A stretch of DNA of 64,000 bases from assembly GCF_000155475.1 (NCBI RefSeq), contig NZ_DS990391.1:239095-303094 (forward strand), given 5' to 3'. The notes below the pieces were generated by a model. That model was not told the DNA's origin. It saw only the letters and a program-made list of their open reading frames with translations, and did not search any database. The position numbers were made by a program, and so were the translations under genes. Shown piece after piece: positions 53,355-62,268 of this stretch; the stretch's first letter is position 1; every line of letters begins with the position of its first letter. The stretch comes from Helicobacter cinaedi CCUG 18818 = ATCC BAA-847. Its GTDB lineage: Bacteria > Campylobacterota > Campylobacteria > Campylobacterales > Helicobacteraceae.

Positions 53355-54323
53355 CTAATTCCACAAACGGAATCCTAGCCCCAAACGATGTGAGTGCATT
53401 TTATATTCAAAGAGATTATCGCCATAGCCATTGACATATTGACAATAGATTCCCATATTCTTAGAAATACGGAGAGTATAGCCAAGCTCTACATAAGGAT
53501 AATATCGCAATGCCACAGGCGGACGCATATACAATTCCAAAAGATGCTTATTTGTTTTGTAATACAAATGTAAGTCATTGTATCCACGATACAGGGGCAA
53601 ATCGCGATTATCGTGGATAAAGCCCTCAAAATTTGTCCCAATATACGCCCACGCTCCAAGCCTTATGCCAAAAGTGCCTTTGTTTGCAGTATCGTATTCC
53701 CACAACACACGGAGCAAAAGGCGATTTTGTGTGCGAGAACGCAACGCCCTTTCGCCATTAGAAGTGTGATTGTAACCAAATGATATATCCTTAATCGCCC
53801 CACCCAAAAAGGCGATGGGGGCTTCATAGCTATAAAACAGCTCGGGCTGATAGTCAATATCGCGGAATGGGCGAGAATCTTCCTTGTTGTAGTTTTGAAA
53901 CCACGCAGTTTGCGTATAGGCAAAATACAAGCTCCCATAAGGTGAAAAATGCCCTTTTATCACAGGCATTTTAAAGCTAAATTGAAACTTCGTCTCCGTG
54001 TCATTATTCCCCACAGCAGGGTCACTAAAACTATGATAAAAAGGCAAAATATACACTGATTTATGACGATAAAGGGCTAGATAATGGCTTGAAAAATTAG
54101 AATCTTCAGTGATTGTAGAAACCGCATTTGATGTGTTATGAGATTCTGCTTTTTTATCATCTTGCTGTTTGTTTTGTGAATCTTGGGATAAAAGCTCTAA
54201 GGATTTATCTGCGGGATTTTCATTCTCCGCATTTTGTGTATGCGTTTGACTTTCATCTGCCCATACAACACAACACATAGTAAAAGCACAACACACAACT
54301 CGCCATATTATATTTTTTCTCAT
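53355..54323 (-). CDS. pldA: Outer-membrane phospholipase A
   Basis: A 322-residue OMPLA. Signal peptide (residues 1-22), a polar linker (25-70), and a barrel that starts 'YLALYRHKSVYILPFYHSF'. The active-site strand is 'FGYNHTSNGE', giving the His and Ser of OMPLA, and ends with 'LGLGFRLWN'. In H. pylori it aids acid survival and colonisation. It is transcribed towards metE. Confidence 0.93.
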   Translation of the reverse strand: MRKNIIWRVVCCAFTMCCVVWADESQTHTQNAENENPADKSLELLSQDSQNKQQDDKKAESHNTSNAVSTITEDSNFSSHYLALYRHKSVYILPFYHSFSDPAVGNNDTETKFQFSFKMPVIKGHFSPYGSLYFAYTQTAWFQNYNKEDSRPFRDIDYQPELFYSYEAPIAFLGGAIKDISFGYNHTSNGERALRSRTQNRLLLRVLWEYDTANKGTFGIRLGAWAYIGTNFEGFIHDNRDLPLYRGYNDLHLYYKTNKHLLELYMRPPVALRYYPYVELGYTLRISKNMGIYCQYVNGYGDNLFEYKMHSHRLGLGFRLWN

Positions 54324-54543
54324 CTCTACTTATCCCTAGCACCTTAAAGTTTAAAGTTTTATCAAATGATGTAAAATGTATCAATAATTTTAACATACAC
54401 GAGGCAATACACAAAAAGTAGTATTTGACTTAACAAAACTATGTCAATAAAGTTTGTCCCACAGAATAAAATAGCTTTATTTAAGCTTGTCAAAAAAAAC
54501 ACCATACTTAAATCTTTCATAAAATACGACATAAGGAGAAAAA

Positions 54544-55357
54544 ATGAAAGTTTCAAAAGCATTAGTGGCATTAAGTCTTATAGACAGTTTAGCAAGTTTA
54601 GCAATAGCAGATGATATAGATTCTGAAATTGCAAAGCTTAAAAAGGAAAATGAGCTTTTAGAATTACAAAAGAAAAATCAAAATCTTAAAAAAGGTAGTG
54701 GTAGCTCATCTAGCTCACAAGATGGATTAGCAAGTGAATTGACAGGGTGGTTTGTAGGAGCAGAGCTTGGATATAGTCCTAGTGTTACAAATTATGTCAA
54801 TCAAACAAATAATCCTGCATTCCCACTTCTAACAAACACAACCTTTGCCCTACCTATCAATCTAGGCTTTGGGTATCAATGAGTATCCTTGGGATAATGC
54901 AGGATTCAAGTTTAGAGGTTATGTAGGCTATGCAAATTATAATGCTAAAATATCGCTTGGCAATGAAAAAGGCAATCAAAACTCACAAGCTATCCATTAT
55001 GGACTTGAAGCAGAATATCTTTATGACTTTATTGCAAGTCAAACGCATACTTTTGGTTTAAACATAGGCACAGGATATGAGTTTGGAAGTTTTATGGGGC
55101 AAAATATTACATCAAATGGGAATGATATAAACTTTAAAGGTTATACTTCATCTAGCTGGACTTCAAGTATAGGAATCCACTACTTCTATAATGTCAATCA
55201 TCAGTTTGAGTTAAAATACCGCTATCGCTCGGGCTATGGATATGATGATGGCGGAAAGGTAGATGTTGATTATGGCTCAACTAGAGGAACTTCAACATTT
55301 CAATACGCCTCTACACCTAAAGGCTCAATTATCTTTGCTTACAATTATAAGTTTTAG
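54544..55357 (+). pseudogene. Outer-membrane beta-barrel protein, frameshifted
   Basis: The first frame (ATG 54544, AAGGAG upstream) has a signal peptide and a short coiled coil 'IAKLKKENELLELQKKNQNL', then the barrel start 'GWFVGAELGYSPSV', and stops at 54882 after 'NLGFGYQ'. The second frame continues from about 54869: 'NEYPWDNAGFKFRGYVGYAN', through 'DFIASQTHTFGLNIGTG' to 'GSIIFAYNYKF', a Helicobacter-type outer-membrane barrel end. There is no homopolymer at the break; two bases seem to be missing near 54880. If it is true the gene is dead, and if it is an assembly error the protein has about 270 residues. Confidence 0.75.
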
Positions 55358-55384
55358 AATCTAAGTAGGGGCTGGATAAGACTT

Positions 55385-55411
55385 ACTCACGCCCCTTAGT
55401 CAAGCGTGAGT
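55385..55411. repeat. Hairpin ACTCACGC/GCGTGAGT downstream of the small toxin ORF
   Basis: A perfect 8-bp stem with 11-base loop, downstream (3') of the small minus-strand ORF and between it and the barrel gene end. In the minus-strand RNA it holds UAAGGGG, complementary to CCCCUUG in the 5' leader. No T run follows, so it is only a possible terminator. Confidence 0.7.
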
Positions 55412-55428
55412 ATTGGATAATCTAAATC

Positions 55429-55500
55429 TTAGTAGCACTTGACTACTATAAAACATAGTAGTATAATGGCAACTAAGATTTCTGTCAAAATCTTATCCAT
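55429..55500 (-). CDS. Putative type I toxin: 23-residue hydrophobic peptide
   Basis: ATG at 55500 with a perfect AAGGAGG five bases upstream; stop TAA at 55429. The peptide begins MDKILTEILVAIILLC and ends in VVKCY: one hydrophobic segment (residues 8-20) with Lys and Asp near the ends, as for small membrane toxins (Ldr, Fst, AapA). The coding sequence is itself two hairpins (TAAGATTT/AAATCTTA and ACTACTAT/ATAGTAGT). The leader sequesters the ribosome site, and a TATAAT on the opposite strand lies inside the ORF, as in AapA/IsoA of H. pylori. It has not been tested and I know no exact match. Confidence 0.65.
   Translation of the reverse strand: MDKILTEILVAIILLCFIVVKCY
55442..55462. repeat. 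Hairpin inside the toxin ORF
   Basis: ACTACTAT-AAAAC-ATAGTAGT, 8-bp perfect stem. Confidence 0.8.
55462..55467 (+). promoter_or_regulatory. Predicted antisense-RNA -10 inside the toxin ORF
   Basis: TATAAT on the plus strand within the toxin coding sequence. A transcript starting near 55474 would run against the toxin start codon, ribosome site and leader; to the hairpin at 55535-55555 it would be about 80 bases long. Confidence 0.5.
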
Positions 55501-55501
55501 A

Positions 55502-55530
55502 GTAACCTCCTTTATAAAGAAGTAGGTTAC
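55502..55530 (-). promoter_or_regulatory. Hairpin that hides the toxin ribosome-binding site
   Basis: On the minus strand GTAACCT..CTT pairs with AAG..AGGTTAC: 7 bp, one mismatch, 3 bp. The 3' arm contains the whole AAGGAGG. The ATG follows two bases after the stem. Confidence 0.75.
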
Positions 55531-55534
55531 ACTT

Positions 55535-55555
55535 CAAGGGGATGGTCGCCCCTTG
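55535..55555. repeat. Hairpin CAAGGGG/CCCCTTG in the toxin leader
   Basis: A perfect 7-bp stem with a 7-base loop, 5' in the toxin RNA. Its CCCCUU can also pair with AAGGGG of the 3' hairpin at 55385-55411, a possible long-range 5'-3' lock. Confidence 0.7.
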
Positions 55556-55572
55556 AGGCAACCCCTATCGCT

Positions 55573-55578
55573 ATTATA
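55573..55578 (-). promoter_or_regulatory. -10 element for the small toxin transcript
   Basis: Minus-strand GAGATATAATAGCG, consensus TATAAT, giving a start near 55566 and a leader of about 65 bases. The remaining 55579-55720 holds nothing I recognise. Confidence 0.55.
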
Positions 55579-55724
55579 TCTCACTTTTCTTAACTTCAAA
55601 TTCCCTTGTTTGCTTGTCTTAAGGTTTTATGACTTTTCATTTTTATTGCCACATTAACGATAAATCCATCATACTATGCTATATTTGAGAGATGAAATAA
55701 AATGGCTATGCTGCAAAAAAATGC

Positions 55725-55730
55725 TAAAAT
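55725..55730 (+). promoter_or_regulatory. -10 element for glmS
   Basis: GCTAAAATCC, 30 bases before the glmS ATG, giving a short leader. No glmS ribozyme-like sequence would fit. Confidence 0.4.
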
Positions 55731-55759
55731 CCTAGTTTAGTTCTTAGTAAGGAGTTTTT

Positions 55760-57556
55760 ATGTGTGGGATTGTGGGCTACATTGGCAGAGATGAGAAAAA
55801 GCAGATTCTATTAAATGGCTTAAAAGAGCTAGAGTATCGAGGATATGATAGTGCGGGGATAGCCGTGCTAAGCCTTGATGAGCTGCAAACTTTCAAGACT
55901 GTGGGGAAGCTAGAAAATCTAGAATCTAAATGCAGAGACTTTAGCTTTCAGGGCTTTGGTGTAAGCATTGGACATACGCGTTGGGCGACACACGGCAAAC
56001 CCACTGAAGCAAACGCCCACCCACATATCGCTGATTTTAGTAATGTCGTGCATAATGGGATTATTGAAAACTATCAAGAGTTAAAGACTATGCTTGAAAG
56101 CAAGGGGCATAGCTTTATCTCTCAAACAGATACTGAAGTCATCGTGCATTTATTTGAAGAAAAGCTTAAAAATACGCAAGATTGCTACACTGCCTTTACT
56201 TCCACAATAGCCGAGCTTAAGGGGGCTTTTGCCATTTTGCTTATCACAAAACTTGCTCCAGATTCTATCTTTTATGCTAAAAATGGCTCTCCGCTCATCA
56301 TCGGCAAAAGTGCCTCACAAGAAGATGAGATTTACTTTGCAAGCTCTGATGCACCACTCATTGGCTTTGTGGATAGTGTGGTATATCTTAATGATGGGGA
56401 TATGGGGGTGATGAAGCTTGGCTCTTTTTCACAGCTTAAAAACCCAAAAAAGCTTGATAGCAGCAAAGGTTATGCTCAAAAAGAGGGCTTCCGCTACTTT
56501 ATGGAAAAAGAAATCTATGAGCAACACAAAGTTTTGCTAGAGACAATGATGGGGCGTGTGAGTGAAGGGGATATTACGCTTAGTGAAATAGAATCTGGCT
56601 TTTTTGATGATATACAAAGCATTAGCATTTGTGCCTGTGGGACGAGCTATCACGCAGGGCTAAGTGCAAAGTATCTTTTTGAGCGACTAGCTAAAATTAA
56701 GACAAATGTGCTGATTGCAAGTGAGTTTCGCTATGCTAAGCCTGTTATGGATAAAAATGAGCTTTTTATCGTTATTTCCCAAAGTGGCGAGACTGCCGAC
56801 ACGCTTGAAGCCTTAAAACTTGCTAAGAAAAATGGCTTAAAAAGTCTAGCTATTTGCAATGTGGATAATAGCTCTATCGTGCGTGAATCTAGCGTATCCT
56901 TGCTTACTCGTGCTGGGATTGAAAAAGGCGTGGCTAGCACAAAAGCCTTTGCTACGCAGATGATGTTACTATGGATTCTAAGTGTGTATGTTGGCAAACT
57001 CCGCGGACACATCAAGCAAGATGAGCTAAAAACCCATATCGCACAAATGGTAGAATCTGCTAAGGCTACAAAGGTAGATTCTGCGATGCACGAGCATATC
57101 AAACGCCTTTCAAAGCGGTATTTGCACGGACACGGCTTTTTCTTTATTGGGCGAGATATTTTCTATCCTTTGGCGTTGGAAGGGGCATTGAAACTTAAAG
57201 AGATTAGCTATCTTCACGCGGAGGGCTACCCAAGTGGTGAAATGAAGCACGGACCAATCGCACTAGCTGATGCGGAGCTTTTTACCCTAGCGCTTATGCC
57301 TAAGCATTTGCTTTTTGATAAGATTAAAAGCAATGTAGAAGAGCTGAGTGCGCGTGATGCGACTATTTGTGCGGTAAGCACAGAGCAGATTCAAGGTGTT
57401 GATGATATGCTACTTGTCCAGCCTTGTCAAAGCTATATGGAGGAGTTTTTCTCTATGATGGTGGTACTGCAAATCTTTGCCCTTGAAGTTGCTATTCGGT
57501 TAGGCAATGATGTAGATATGCCAAGGAATCTAGCAAAAAGTGTAACGGTGGAATAA
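55760..57556 (+). CDS. glmS: Glutamine-fructose-6-phosphate aminotransferase
   Basis: A 598-residue enzyme making glucosamine-6-phosphate, the first step to UDP-GlcNAc for wall and LPS. N-terminal nucleophile Cys in '[14 protein letters not shown]', glutaminase '[18 protein letters not shown]', and two SIS domains with '[17 protein letters not shown]' and '[15 protein letters not shown]'; C-terminal '[11 protein letters not shown]' is the canonical end. AAGGAG upstream. Single gene convergent with the NfeD gene (3-base gap). Confidence 0.98.
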   Translation: MCGIVGYIGRDEKKQILLNGLKELEYRGYDSAGIAVLSLDELQTFKTVGKLENLESKCRDFSFQGFGVSIGHTRWATHGKPTEANAHPHIADFSNVVHNGIIENYQELKTMLESKGHSFISQTDTEVIVHLFEEKLKNTQDCYTAFTSTIAELKGAFAILLITKLAPDSIFYAKNGSPLIIGKSASQEDEIYFASSDAPLIGFVDSVVYLNDGDMGVMKLGSFSQLKNPKKLDSSKGYAQKEGFRYFMEKEIYEQHKVLLETMMGRVSEGDITLSEIESGFFDDIQSISICACGTSYHAGLSAKYLFERLAKIKTNVLIASEFRYAKPVMDKNELFIVISQSGETADTLEALKLAKKNGLKSLAICNVDNSSIVRESSVSLLTRAGIEKGVASTKAFATQMMLLWILSVYVGKLRGHIKQDELKTHIAQMVESAKATKVDSAMHEHIKRLSKRYLHGHGFFFIGRDIFYPLALEGALKLKEISYLHAEGYPSGEMKHGPIALADAELFTLALMPKHLLFDKIKSNVEELSARDATICAVSTEQIQGVDDMLLVQPCQSYMEEFFSMMVVLQIFALEVAIRLGNDVDMPRNLAKSVTVE

Positions 57557-57559
57557 AAC

Positions 57560-58033
57560 TCAAGCCTTGATAATCGCCTTATTATCTCTAATCTCTAACA
57601 CCTGCACCCTATCGCCCTCTTTTAGTGGCGTATTAGATTCTAATGTGCCAGATTCTAATCCATTAGAATCTAATGTAAGGGCTTTTTCATACGCCCATAA
57701 TGTGCCTTTGAAATACACCATTCCCTGCTGAATCTCACCTACACCGCCACCATTTTGCAGAGAATCTTCATAGACTTTCGAGCCTTTAAACCACGATTTT
57801 ATGGGCTTTCTTAGCAAAATAAGTGTAAGAAAAGCAAAAGCACAAATGCTTACCGCCTGCCACGCATACACGCTCTCCACACTTCCACCTATGATGTTGC
57901 CAAAGCCAACAAATGCTTCAATCCCAGCTGTGATACATAGCCCTAAACCGATGAAAAGCAAGAAAAATGAGCCAAAAAATATCTCCGCCACGATACAGCC
58001 AAGCCCCAACCCCAAAAGCATAAGTGCCGACAT
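57560..58033 (-). CDS. NfeD-like membrane protein
   Basis: A 157-residue protein. Two to three hydrophobic segments (residues 1-80) are followed by an OB-fold-like soluble domain (about 95-157) with 'QQGMVYFKGTLWAYEKA' and 'GDRVQVLEIRDNKAIIKA'. NfeD proteins work with SPFH/stomatin proteins in membrane quality control. It lies 104 bases downstream of the SPFH gene on the same strand, as expected. Confidence 0.88.
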   Translation of the reverse strand: MSALMLLGLGLGCIVAEIFFGSFFLLFIGLGLCITAGIEAFVGFGNIIGGSVESVYAWQAVSICAFAFLTLILLRKPIKSWFKGSKVYEDSLQNGGGVGEIQQGMVYFKGTLWAYEKALTLDSNGLESGTLESNTPLKEGDRVQVLEIRDNKAIIKA

Positions 58034-58137
58034 CTCACTTCCTTATATTTGCATTGTTTTTAGAAAACTCCCATAAGGGATTTGGATTCTAAGATTTGAC
58101 ACTCACAAGCAAATCCTAGAATCCACAAAGCCAGATT

Positions 58138-59040
58138 CTACGCCTTTTTACCCTTGCCTAGAAACTCACCTATCACACTAAGCCCACCGATAAATTCACT
58201 CGTCTCATAGGGGATAATCACCTTATCCTTGCTTGGATTCTTGCTTAACTCTGTGAAAGCTACAATCCGCTCCTTTGTCAGCAAAAACTCCGCTGCTTGT
58301 GCGTTTTTACTCATTTGATTAGCGATAAGCTCCATTGCATCGCTCTGTCCTTGTGCTAGGGCGATTTGCTCATATTTTTTAGCATCTGCCATACGCTCAA
58401 TGGCTTCAGCTTGCAAAACCTTTTCTTGCTTTAGGGCTTCAGCGTTGCGGATTAGCGCTTCTTTTTCCGCCTGTGCTTTTAGCTCAATGGCGCGTTTTTC
58501 TCTCTCTGCCTTCATCTGCAGATTCATCGCATTTTCTATATCTTTTGGCACAGAGATTTCGCTAATCTCCACACGCATAATTTTCACCCCCCAATTATTT
58601 GCCGCATCGCCCAAAGCCACTTGCAAAGCGGCATTAAGCCTATCGCGAGATGAGAGGGAGTCATCTAAATTTATCCGCCCTATCTCACCGCGAAGTGTCG
58701 TGGTAGCAAGGTTTGCGATGGCTTGTTTATAGTCATTGACACTATATACCGCGGATTTTGCGTCAAAGACTTTCAAAAACACAATCCCATCAATGTTAAT
58801 ATTGACATTATCTTTGGTAATCACCTGCTGCCGCCCAATGTCTATCATCTGCTCCCTAGCACTCACCACCGCACTTAGCCTATCAATTATGGGGATAATG
58901 AAGTGAAACCCGCCATCAAGCACCCTATGGAATCTCCCCAGCCGTTCCACAATGGCAATATCTGTTTGTGAGATAATCTTTATCCCAAAAGCTAGCACCG
59001 CCACACATAAGACCAACACCACACCAGTAAAAATAAGCAT
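58138..59040 (-). CDS. SPFH/stomatin-family membrane protein (QmcA-like)
   Basis: A 300-residue protein: N-terminal membrane segment (residues 2-22), SPFH/band 7 domain (about 25-180, 'IAIVERLGRFHRVLDGGFHF') and a coiled coil with repeated Ala/Glu ('QMKAEREKRAIELKAQAEKE'). It forms ring-like scaffolds and regulates membrane proteases. ATG 59040 with AAGGAG. It pairs with the NfeD gene downstream. Confidence 0.93.
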   Translation of the reverse strand: MLIFTGVVLVLCVAVLAFGIKIISQTDIAIVERLGRFHRVLDGGFHFIIPIIDRLSAVVSAREQMIDIGRQQVITKDNVNINIDGIVFLKVFDAKSAVYSVNDYKQAIANLATTTLRGEIGRINLDDSLSSRDRLNAALQVALGDAANNWGVKIMRVEISEISVPKDIENAMNLQMKAEREKRAIELKAQAEKEALIRNAEALKQEKVLQAEAIERMADAKKYEQIALAQGQSDAMELIANQMSKNAQAAEFLLTKERIVAFTELSKNPSKDKVIIPYETSEFIGGLSVIGEFLGKGKKA

Positions 59041-59150
59041 AAAATCTCCTTTGTTGCATTTATAACGATATTATAAATGAGATTATTAAACTAGGCTTAT
59101 TTTGTGATTGTATTTGATTAAAGTTTATACGCTCTCTTTAGGTGTCATTA

Positions 59151-59182
59151 ATAAAAGATTCTATAAAGTTGAATTGATATTT
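59151..59182. repeat. 32-base direct repeat flanking the restriction locus, copy 1
   Basis: ATAAAAGATTCTATAAAGTT followed by similar bases; copy 2 at 62236-62267 differs at a few positions. The MboII-like genes (59244-62098) lie between them. Confidence 0.8.
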
Positions 59183-59243
59183 TAGAGTCTAAAACAAGCA
59201 CTTAAACACATATTTTTAGTAACTTTATCTATCTACATATAGC

Positions 59244-60485
59244 CTACACTTTAGAATCTAAAATGCGTTTATTATAATCCAGCATAAGTTCTTGTTTTTC
59301 TGTGTCATATTTTATATTGATGTTGTTTTCACAATGCACGACACAATCATTAAAATCACTAAAATTTGCATTATTATTTTCAAAGCTTAATCGCATATTT
59401 GCATTGTTATTTTGTGTGATTTTTGCGTGTGAAAAAGCGTCTATATAAACCATATTTTCCCATTTATCAATGATTTGAAATTCAGCTCTACTTGCAGCCA
59501 AACACAAAGGCACAATATGATGAAGTTCAAAGCCCTTTTCCTTTGTGATATTGTGCTTTTCAAAATATAAATCTTTTTCTTTAATGGAGCGTTTAAGCTT
59601 GGTATTGTCTTCATAGATTCCATAAGTTCCTGTGCGAATATAAAGCTTAGAATCATTTTTGTTGTATTCAAAATATGCCATTTGTGTTAAAAGACTTAGA
59701 ATCTGTTGTGTTTCGTTTAAAAAGTTATGAAAATCTCTCTTTTGTGTTTTATCACCGCTAAAATTTTTAGGCTCACAATAATCTTTTACTTTCTCAAGCA
59801 AAGCTTGTTTTTGAAATTTACTTAAAGTTCTATAATCTCTAATGAGCGAGATAATATCGCTACGATTATAGGTTTTAGAATCTAGTTTTTGATATAGAAA
59901 AGTTACAAAAAATAATACTTCATAGAGTGTCAAAGAATTACTCTTTAATTCTAAAATAATATGCAAAATCTCTTCGCCAAAACCTTGCATAAGATTTTCT
60001 AAAGCCCTTGTAAAAAGTAAATTGTGTGTGAAAATATCTGTGCTTTGTAAAAACTCTATGCCAAAATCTGTAAGAGCAATATATTTTTTCGTGCCATTAT
60101 CAAATGGATTTAATTGTTTCTTTTTAGCGTTAAATCTATCAATAAGCCCCATTCTATGTAAATCTACAAAGATATTTTTACGCAAAGAATCTTGTGTGCA
60201 TCGCCCAAGTTTTGAAGAGATTTTTGTTGTAAGCTCAGCATATTTTTCTTCACCTTCAATATTATAGGGTCGTTTGCTTAAATCACTTGTGCGGATTTGC
60301 AATAATGTATCCCCACAAAGCTCGTAAATCTCTTGTAAAATCACTAGAATTTCTTTTTGCGTATAGCGATTATGTTGTGAGATTTGCAACCCTCTATAAT
60401 TATCACTTTGCACTCGTTTTACTAGAAATTTTATACATTCTCTACTAGAATCTATTTGTAAAATCTCTTGTAAAACTTTATCCAT
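59244..60485 (-). CDS. Type IIS restriction endonuclease, MboII-like
   Basis: A 413-residue protein, close to the length I recall for R.MboII (about 416). Most of the N-terminal part is helical. The C-terminal part has 'KGFELHHIVPLCLAASRAEF' and 'NMVYIDAFSHAKITQNNN', an HNH-like (beta-beta-alpha-metal) nuclease motif. ATG 60485 overlaps the M1 stop (TAATG) and has AAGGAG. Assignment as the cutter comes mainly from its place beside an MboII-type methyltransferase. If so the target would be GAAGA. Confidence 0.75.
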   Translation of the reverse strand: MDKVLQEILQIDSSRECIKFLVKRVQSDNYRGLQISQHNRYTQKEILVILQEIYELCGDTLLQIRTSDLSKRPYNIEGEEKYAELTTKISSKLGRCTQDSLRKNIFVDLHRMGLIDRFNAKKKQLNPFDNGTKKYIALTDFGIEFLQSTDIFTHNLLFTRALENLMQGFGEEILHIILELKSNSLTLYEVLFFVTFLYQKLDSKTYNRSDIISLIRDYRTLSKFQKQALLEKVKDYCEPKNFSGDKTQKRDFHNFLNETQQILSLLTQMAYFEYNKNDSKLYIRTGTYGIYEDNTKLKRSIKEKDLYFEKHNITKEKGFELHHIVPLCLAASRAEFQIIDKWENMVYIDAFSHAKITQNNNANMRLSFENNNANFSDFNDCVVHCENNINIKYDTEKQELMLDYNKRILDSKV

Positions 60486-61249
60486 TAGCACTCCTTTATA
60501 TTTAAGCTAGAATCCACATATTCAATACTCGCTTCACAGCCGATAAAATTTCTCTCTAAATCCCTTGCTACTAGGCTTGTCATTCCACTTCCGCTAAATA
60601 AATCTAGCACTAAATCCCCCTTTTTAGAACTCGCCTTTATCATTCGCTCAATCATCTCTTTTGGCTTTATGGTTGGGTGATGGAGCTTTTGCGTTTTGCC
60701 ATTTACTTTTTGCTTGTGTCTTTGACTAGCGATTTCCCATACATCAGGGCAGAGTTTGCCATTTTCGTTTGGATACCACCTTTTGCCATTTTTTAGGATT
60801 CCATTTTTTTTAGCGTGTTCTATGCGACTTGTTGATTCATAAGGCACACGGATAGATTCTGGATTAAAACAATAGCTTTTAGAATCCATTGTGTAAAATA
60901 AAATAGATTCTTGGTTATTTACAAAGCGTTTTTTTGTATAGCTTAAGCCGTCTTTTTTATACCAAGTGATGAAGTTTTGAAACACAGCTTTTTCTTGTAA
61001 GTAATGCAAAAATAACGCACAATGATAAGGGGTATTAAAGATATAAAAACTCCCATTTTTTTTCATTTTTGGCAATAATAAATCTATCCATTTATAGCTA
61101 AATGCTAAAAATTCTTTTTCACTTTTAAAACTATCCCAAGATGCTATTTTTAGATTATAAGGTGGGTCAATTATGGCTAAATCAATGCTAGAATCTGCCA
61201 AAGATTCTAAAAAGCTAAAGCAATCTTGTATATAAATTTTATTGAGCAT
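60485..61249 (-). CDS. DNA adenine-N6 methyltransferase, M.MboII-like (M1)
   Basis: A 254-residue beta-class methyltransferase. Motif IV is 'AIIDPPYNLKIASWDSFKSE', and motif I comes late as 'VLDLFSGSGMTSLVARDLER'. The segments 'EFLAFSYKWIDLLLPKM', 'FNTPYHCA', 'RVPYESTSRIEHAKKNGILK' and 'NGKRWYPNENGKLCPDVWE' match M.MboII as I remember it, so the target is probably GAAGA. ATG 61249 lies within the end of M2 (11-base overlap) with AGGG upstream; a start at 61300 is less likely. The gene is intact. Confidence 0.88.
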   Translation of the reverse strand: MLNKIYIQDCFSFLESLADSSIDLAIIDPPYNLKIASWDSFKSEKEFLAFSYKWIDLLLPKMKKNGSFYIFNTPYHCALFLHYLQEKAVFQNFITWYKKDGLSYTKKRFVNNQESILFYTMDSKSYCFNPESIRVPYESTSRIEHAKKNGILKNGKRWYPNENGKLCPDVWEIASQRHKQKVNGKTQKLHHPTIKPKEMIERMIKASSKKGDLVLDLFSGSGMTSLVARDLERNFIGCEASIEYVDSSLNIKEC

Positions 61250-62098
61250 TACCCTGCCCTTGCATTGCAAATAAGCCACTCTCCCCAAGCTTTTCCTCAA
61301 TCACGCTTTTATAATGCGGATAAATCTCATAGCCTATGAAATTCCGCCCTAGCTCCTTTGCCACTTTTAGCGTTGTCCCACTCCCAGCAAAAGGGTCTAG
61401 CACAATATCCCCTATAAAAGAGTAAAGTTTAATAAGGCGGTAAGGAATTATTTCGGGCATAATAGCAGCGTGTTTGCCAAAGGCAGAATCTGCTTTATTT
61501 GGTATAGGTATATCCCAGATTTGCTTGGTAAATTGCACCCATTCTTTTTGGCTAAGCTTGCTTTGCTCTTTTAGCTCTTGTGGCGTGTTCTGTGGCTTAC
61601 CATCTTTGACATAAATCGTGATGAATTCGCTTGTATTTTGCGCGTAAAAATTGCGTGGGTAAGGGTAGCTTCCAAACATCAATTTTTTAGTCGTATTGGT
61701 GCGATTCCAAATATATAAATCAAGTAAAAAGAGAGGAGTAGATTCTAAAATGCTATGTTGTATATCACTTTGTAAGTCAAAAATATGGCGATTATAATGC
61801 GTGTTTAAGTCTCTTTTAAATATCGGCATTAAAGGCACATTAATGCAGAGTTTGCCATTTGGCTTTAGCACCCGCTCACATTCACGCCATACTTTTAAAA
61901 GCTCTTGAATGTAGGTTTTGTAATCTGTAAGACTGCCTAAATCCCCCCCCCCGCAACTGCAGAGTGTTTTACATTTTGATAGCCATCTTTTGAGTAGTCT
62001 TTGATATTAAAATACGGCGGACTTGTGATGATTAAATCCACACTGCATTCACTCACTTCACACATATTTTGACTAGATTTATAAAAGATTTTGTTCAT
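61239..62098 (-). CDS. Second DNA methyltransferase (M2), phase-OFF by G10 tract
   Basis: From ATG 62098 the frame reads 'MNKIFYKSSQNMCEVSECS' and 'LIITSPPYFNIKDYSKDG' (SPPY, typical of N4-cytosine enzymes), then enters a G10 tract (plus-strand C, 61943-61952) and stops. The other frame after the tract continues 'DLGSLTDYKTYIQELLKVWR', 'LKPNGKLCINVPLMP' and motif I 'VLDPFAGSGTTLKVAKELGR'. A tract of 11 (or 8) G would give one protein of about 286 residues. In MboII/HpyAII systems a second enzyme protects the other strand (TCTTC). It is OFF as given while M1 and R are intact. Confidence 0.85.
61943..61952. repeat. Homopolymeric tract C10 (G10 in M2)
   Basis: Ten C on the plus strand; 11 or 8 restores the M2 reading frame. 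Confidence 0.9.
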
Positions 62099-62235
62099 TT
62101 AGTGGGATATTTCCTTATTGACTTTATTTAGCTTTGTTTGTTTTATAATCGCATTTTACCACATTTTTACAAGCTTCTCTCTCTTTCTCTTGCCACAGCA
62201 CCACGCTTTTTATGCACTCTTTTTGGAGGGCTTTG

Positions 62236-62267
62236 ATAAAAGATTCTATAAAGTTAAAATGATATTT
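62236..62267. repeat. 32-base direct repeat flanking the restriction locus, copy 2
   Basis: Partner of 59151-59182, placed directly after the stop codon of the 62269-63996 gene. The gap 62099-62268 holds no gene. Confidence 0.8.
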
Positions 62268-62268
62268 C

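Noticed and set aside
54324..54543. Riboswitch-like leader before the barrel gene
   Set aside because: Only AT-rich sequence with a normal ribosome site; no conserved structure recognised.
54362..54571. 69-codon hydrophobic minus-strand ORF upstream of the barrel gene
   Set aside because: AT-rich promoter-region translation overlapping the start of the barrel gene; no ribosome site.
55385..55411. Rho-independent terminator for the barrel gene
   Set aside because: The stem is good, but no T run follows on either strand, so I list it as a hairpin only.
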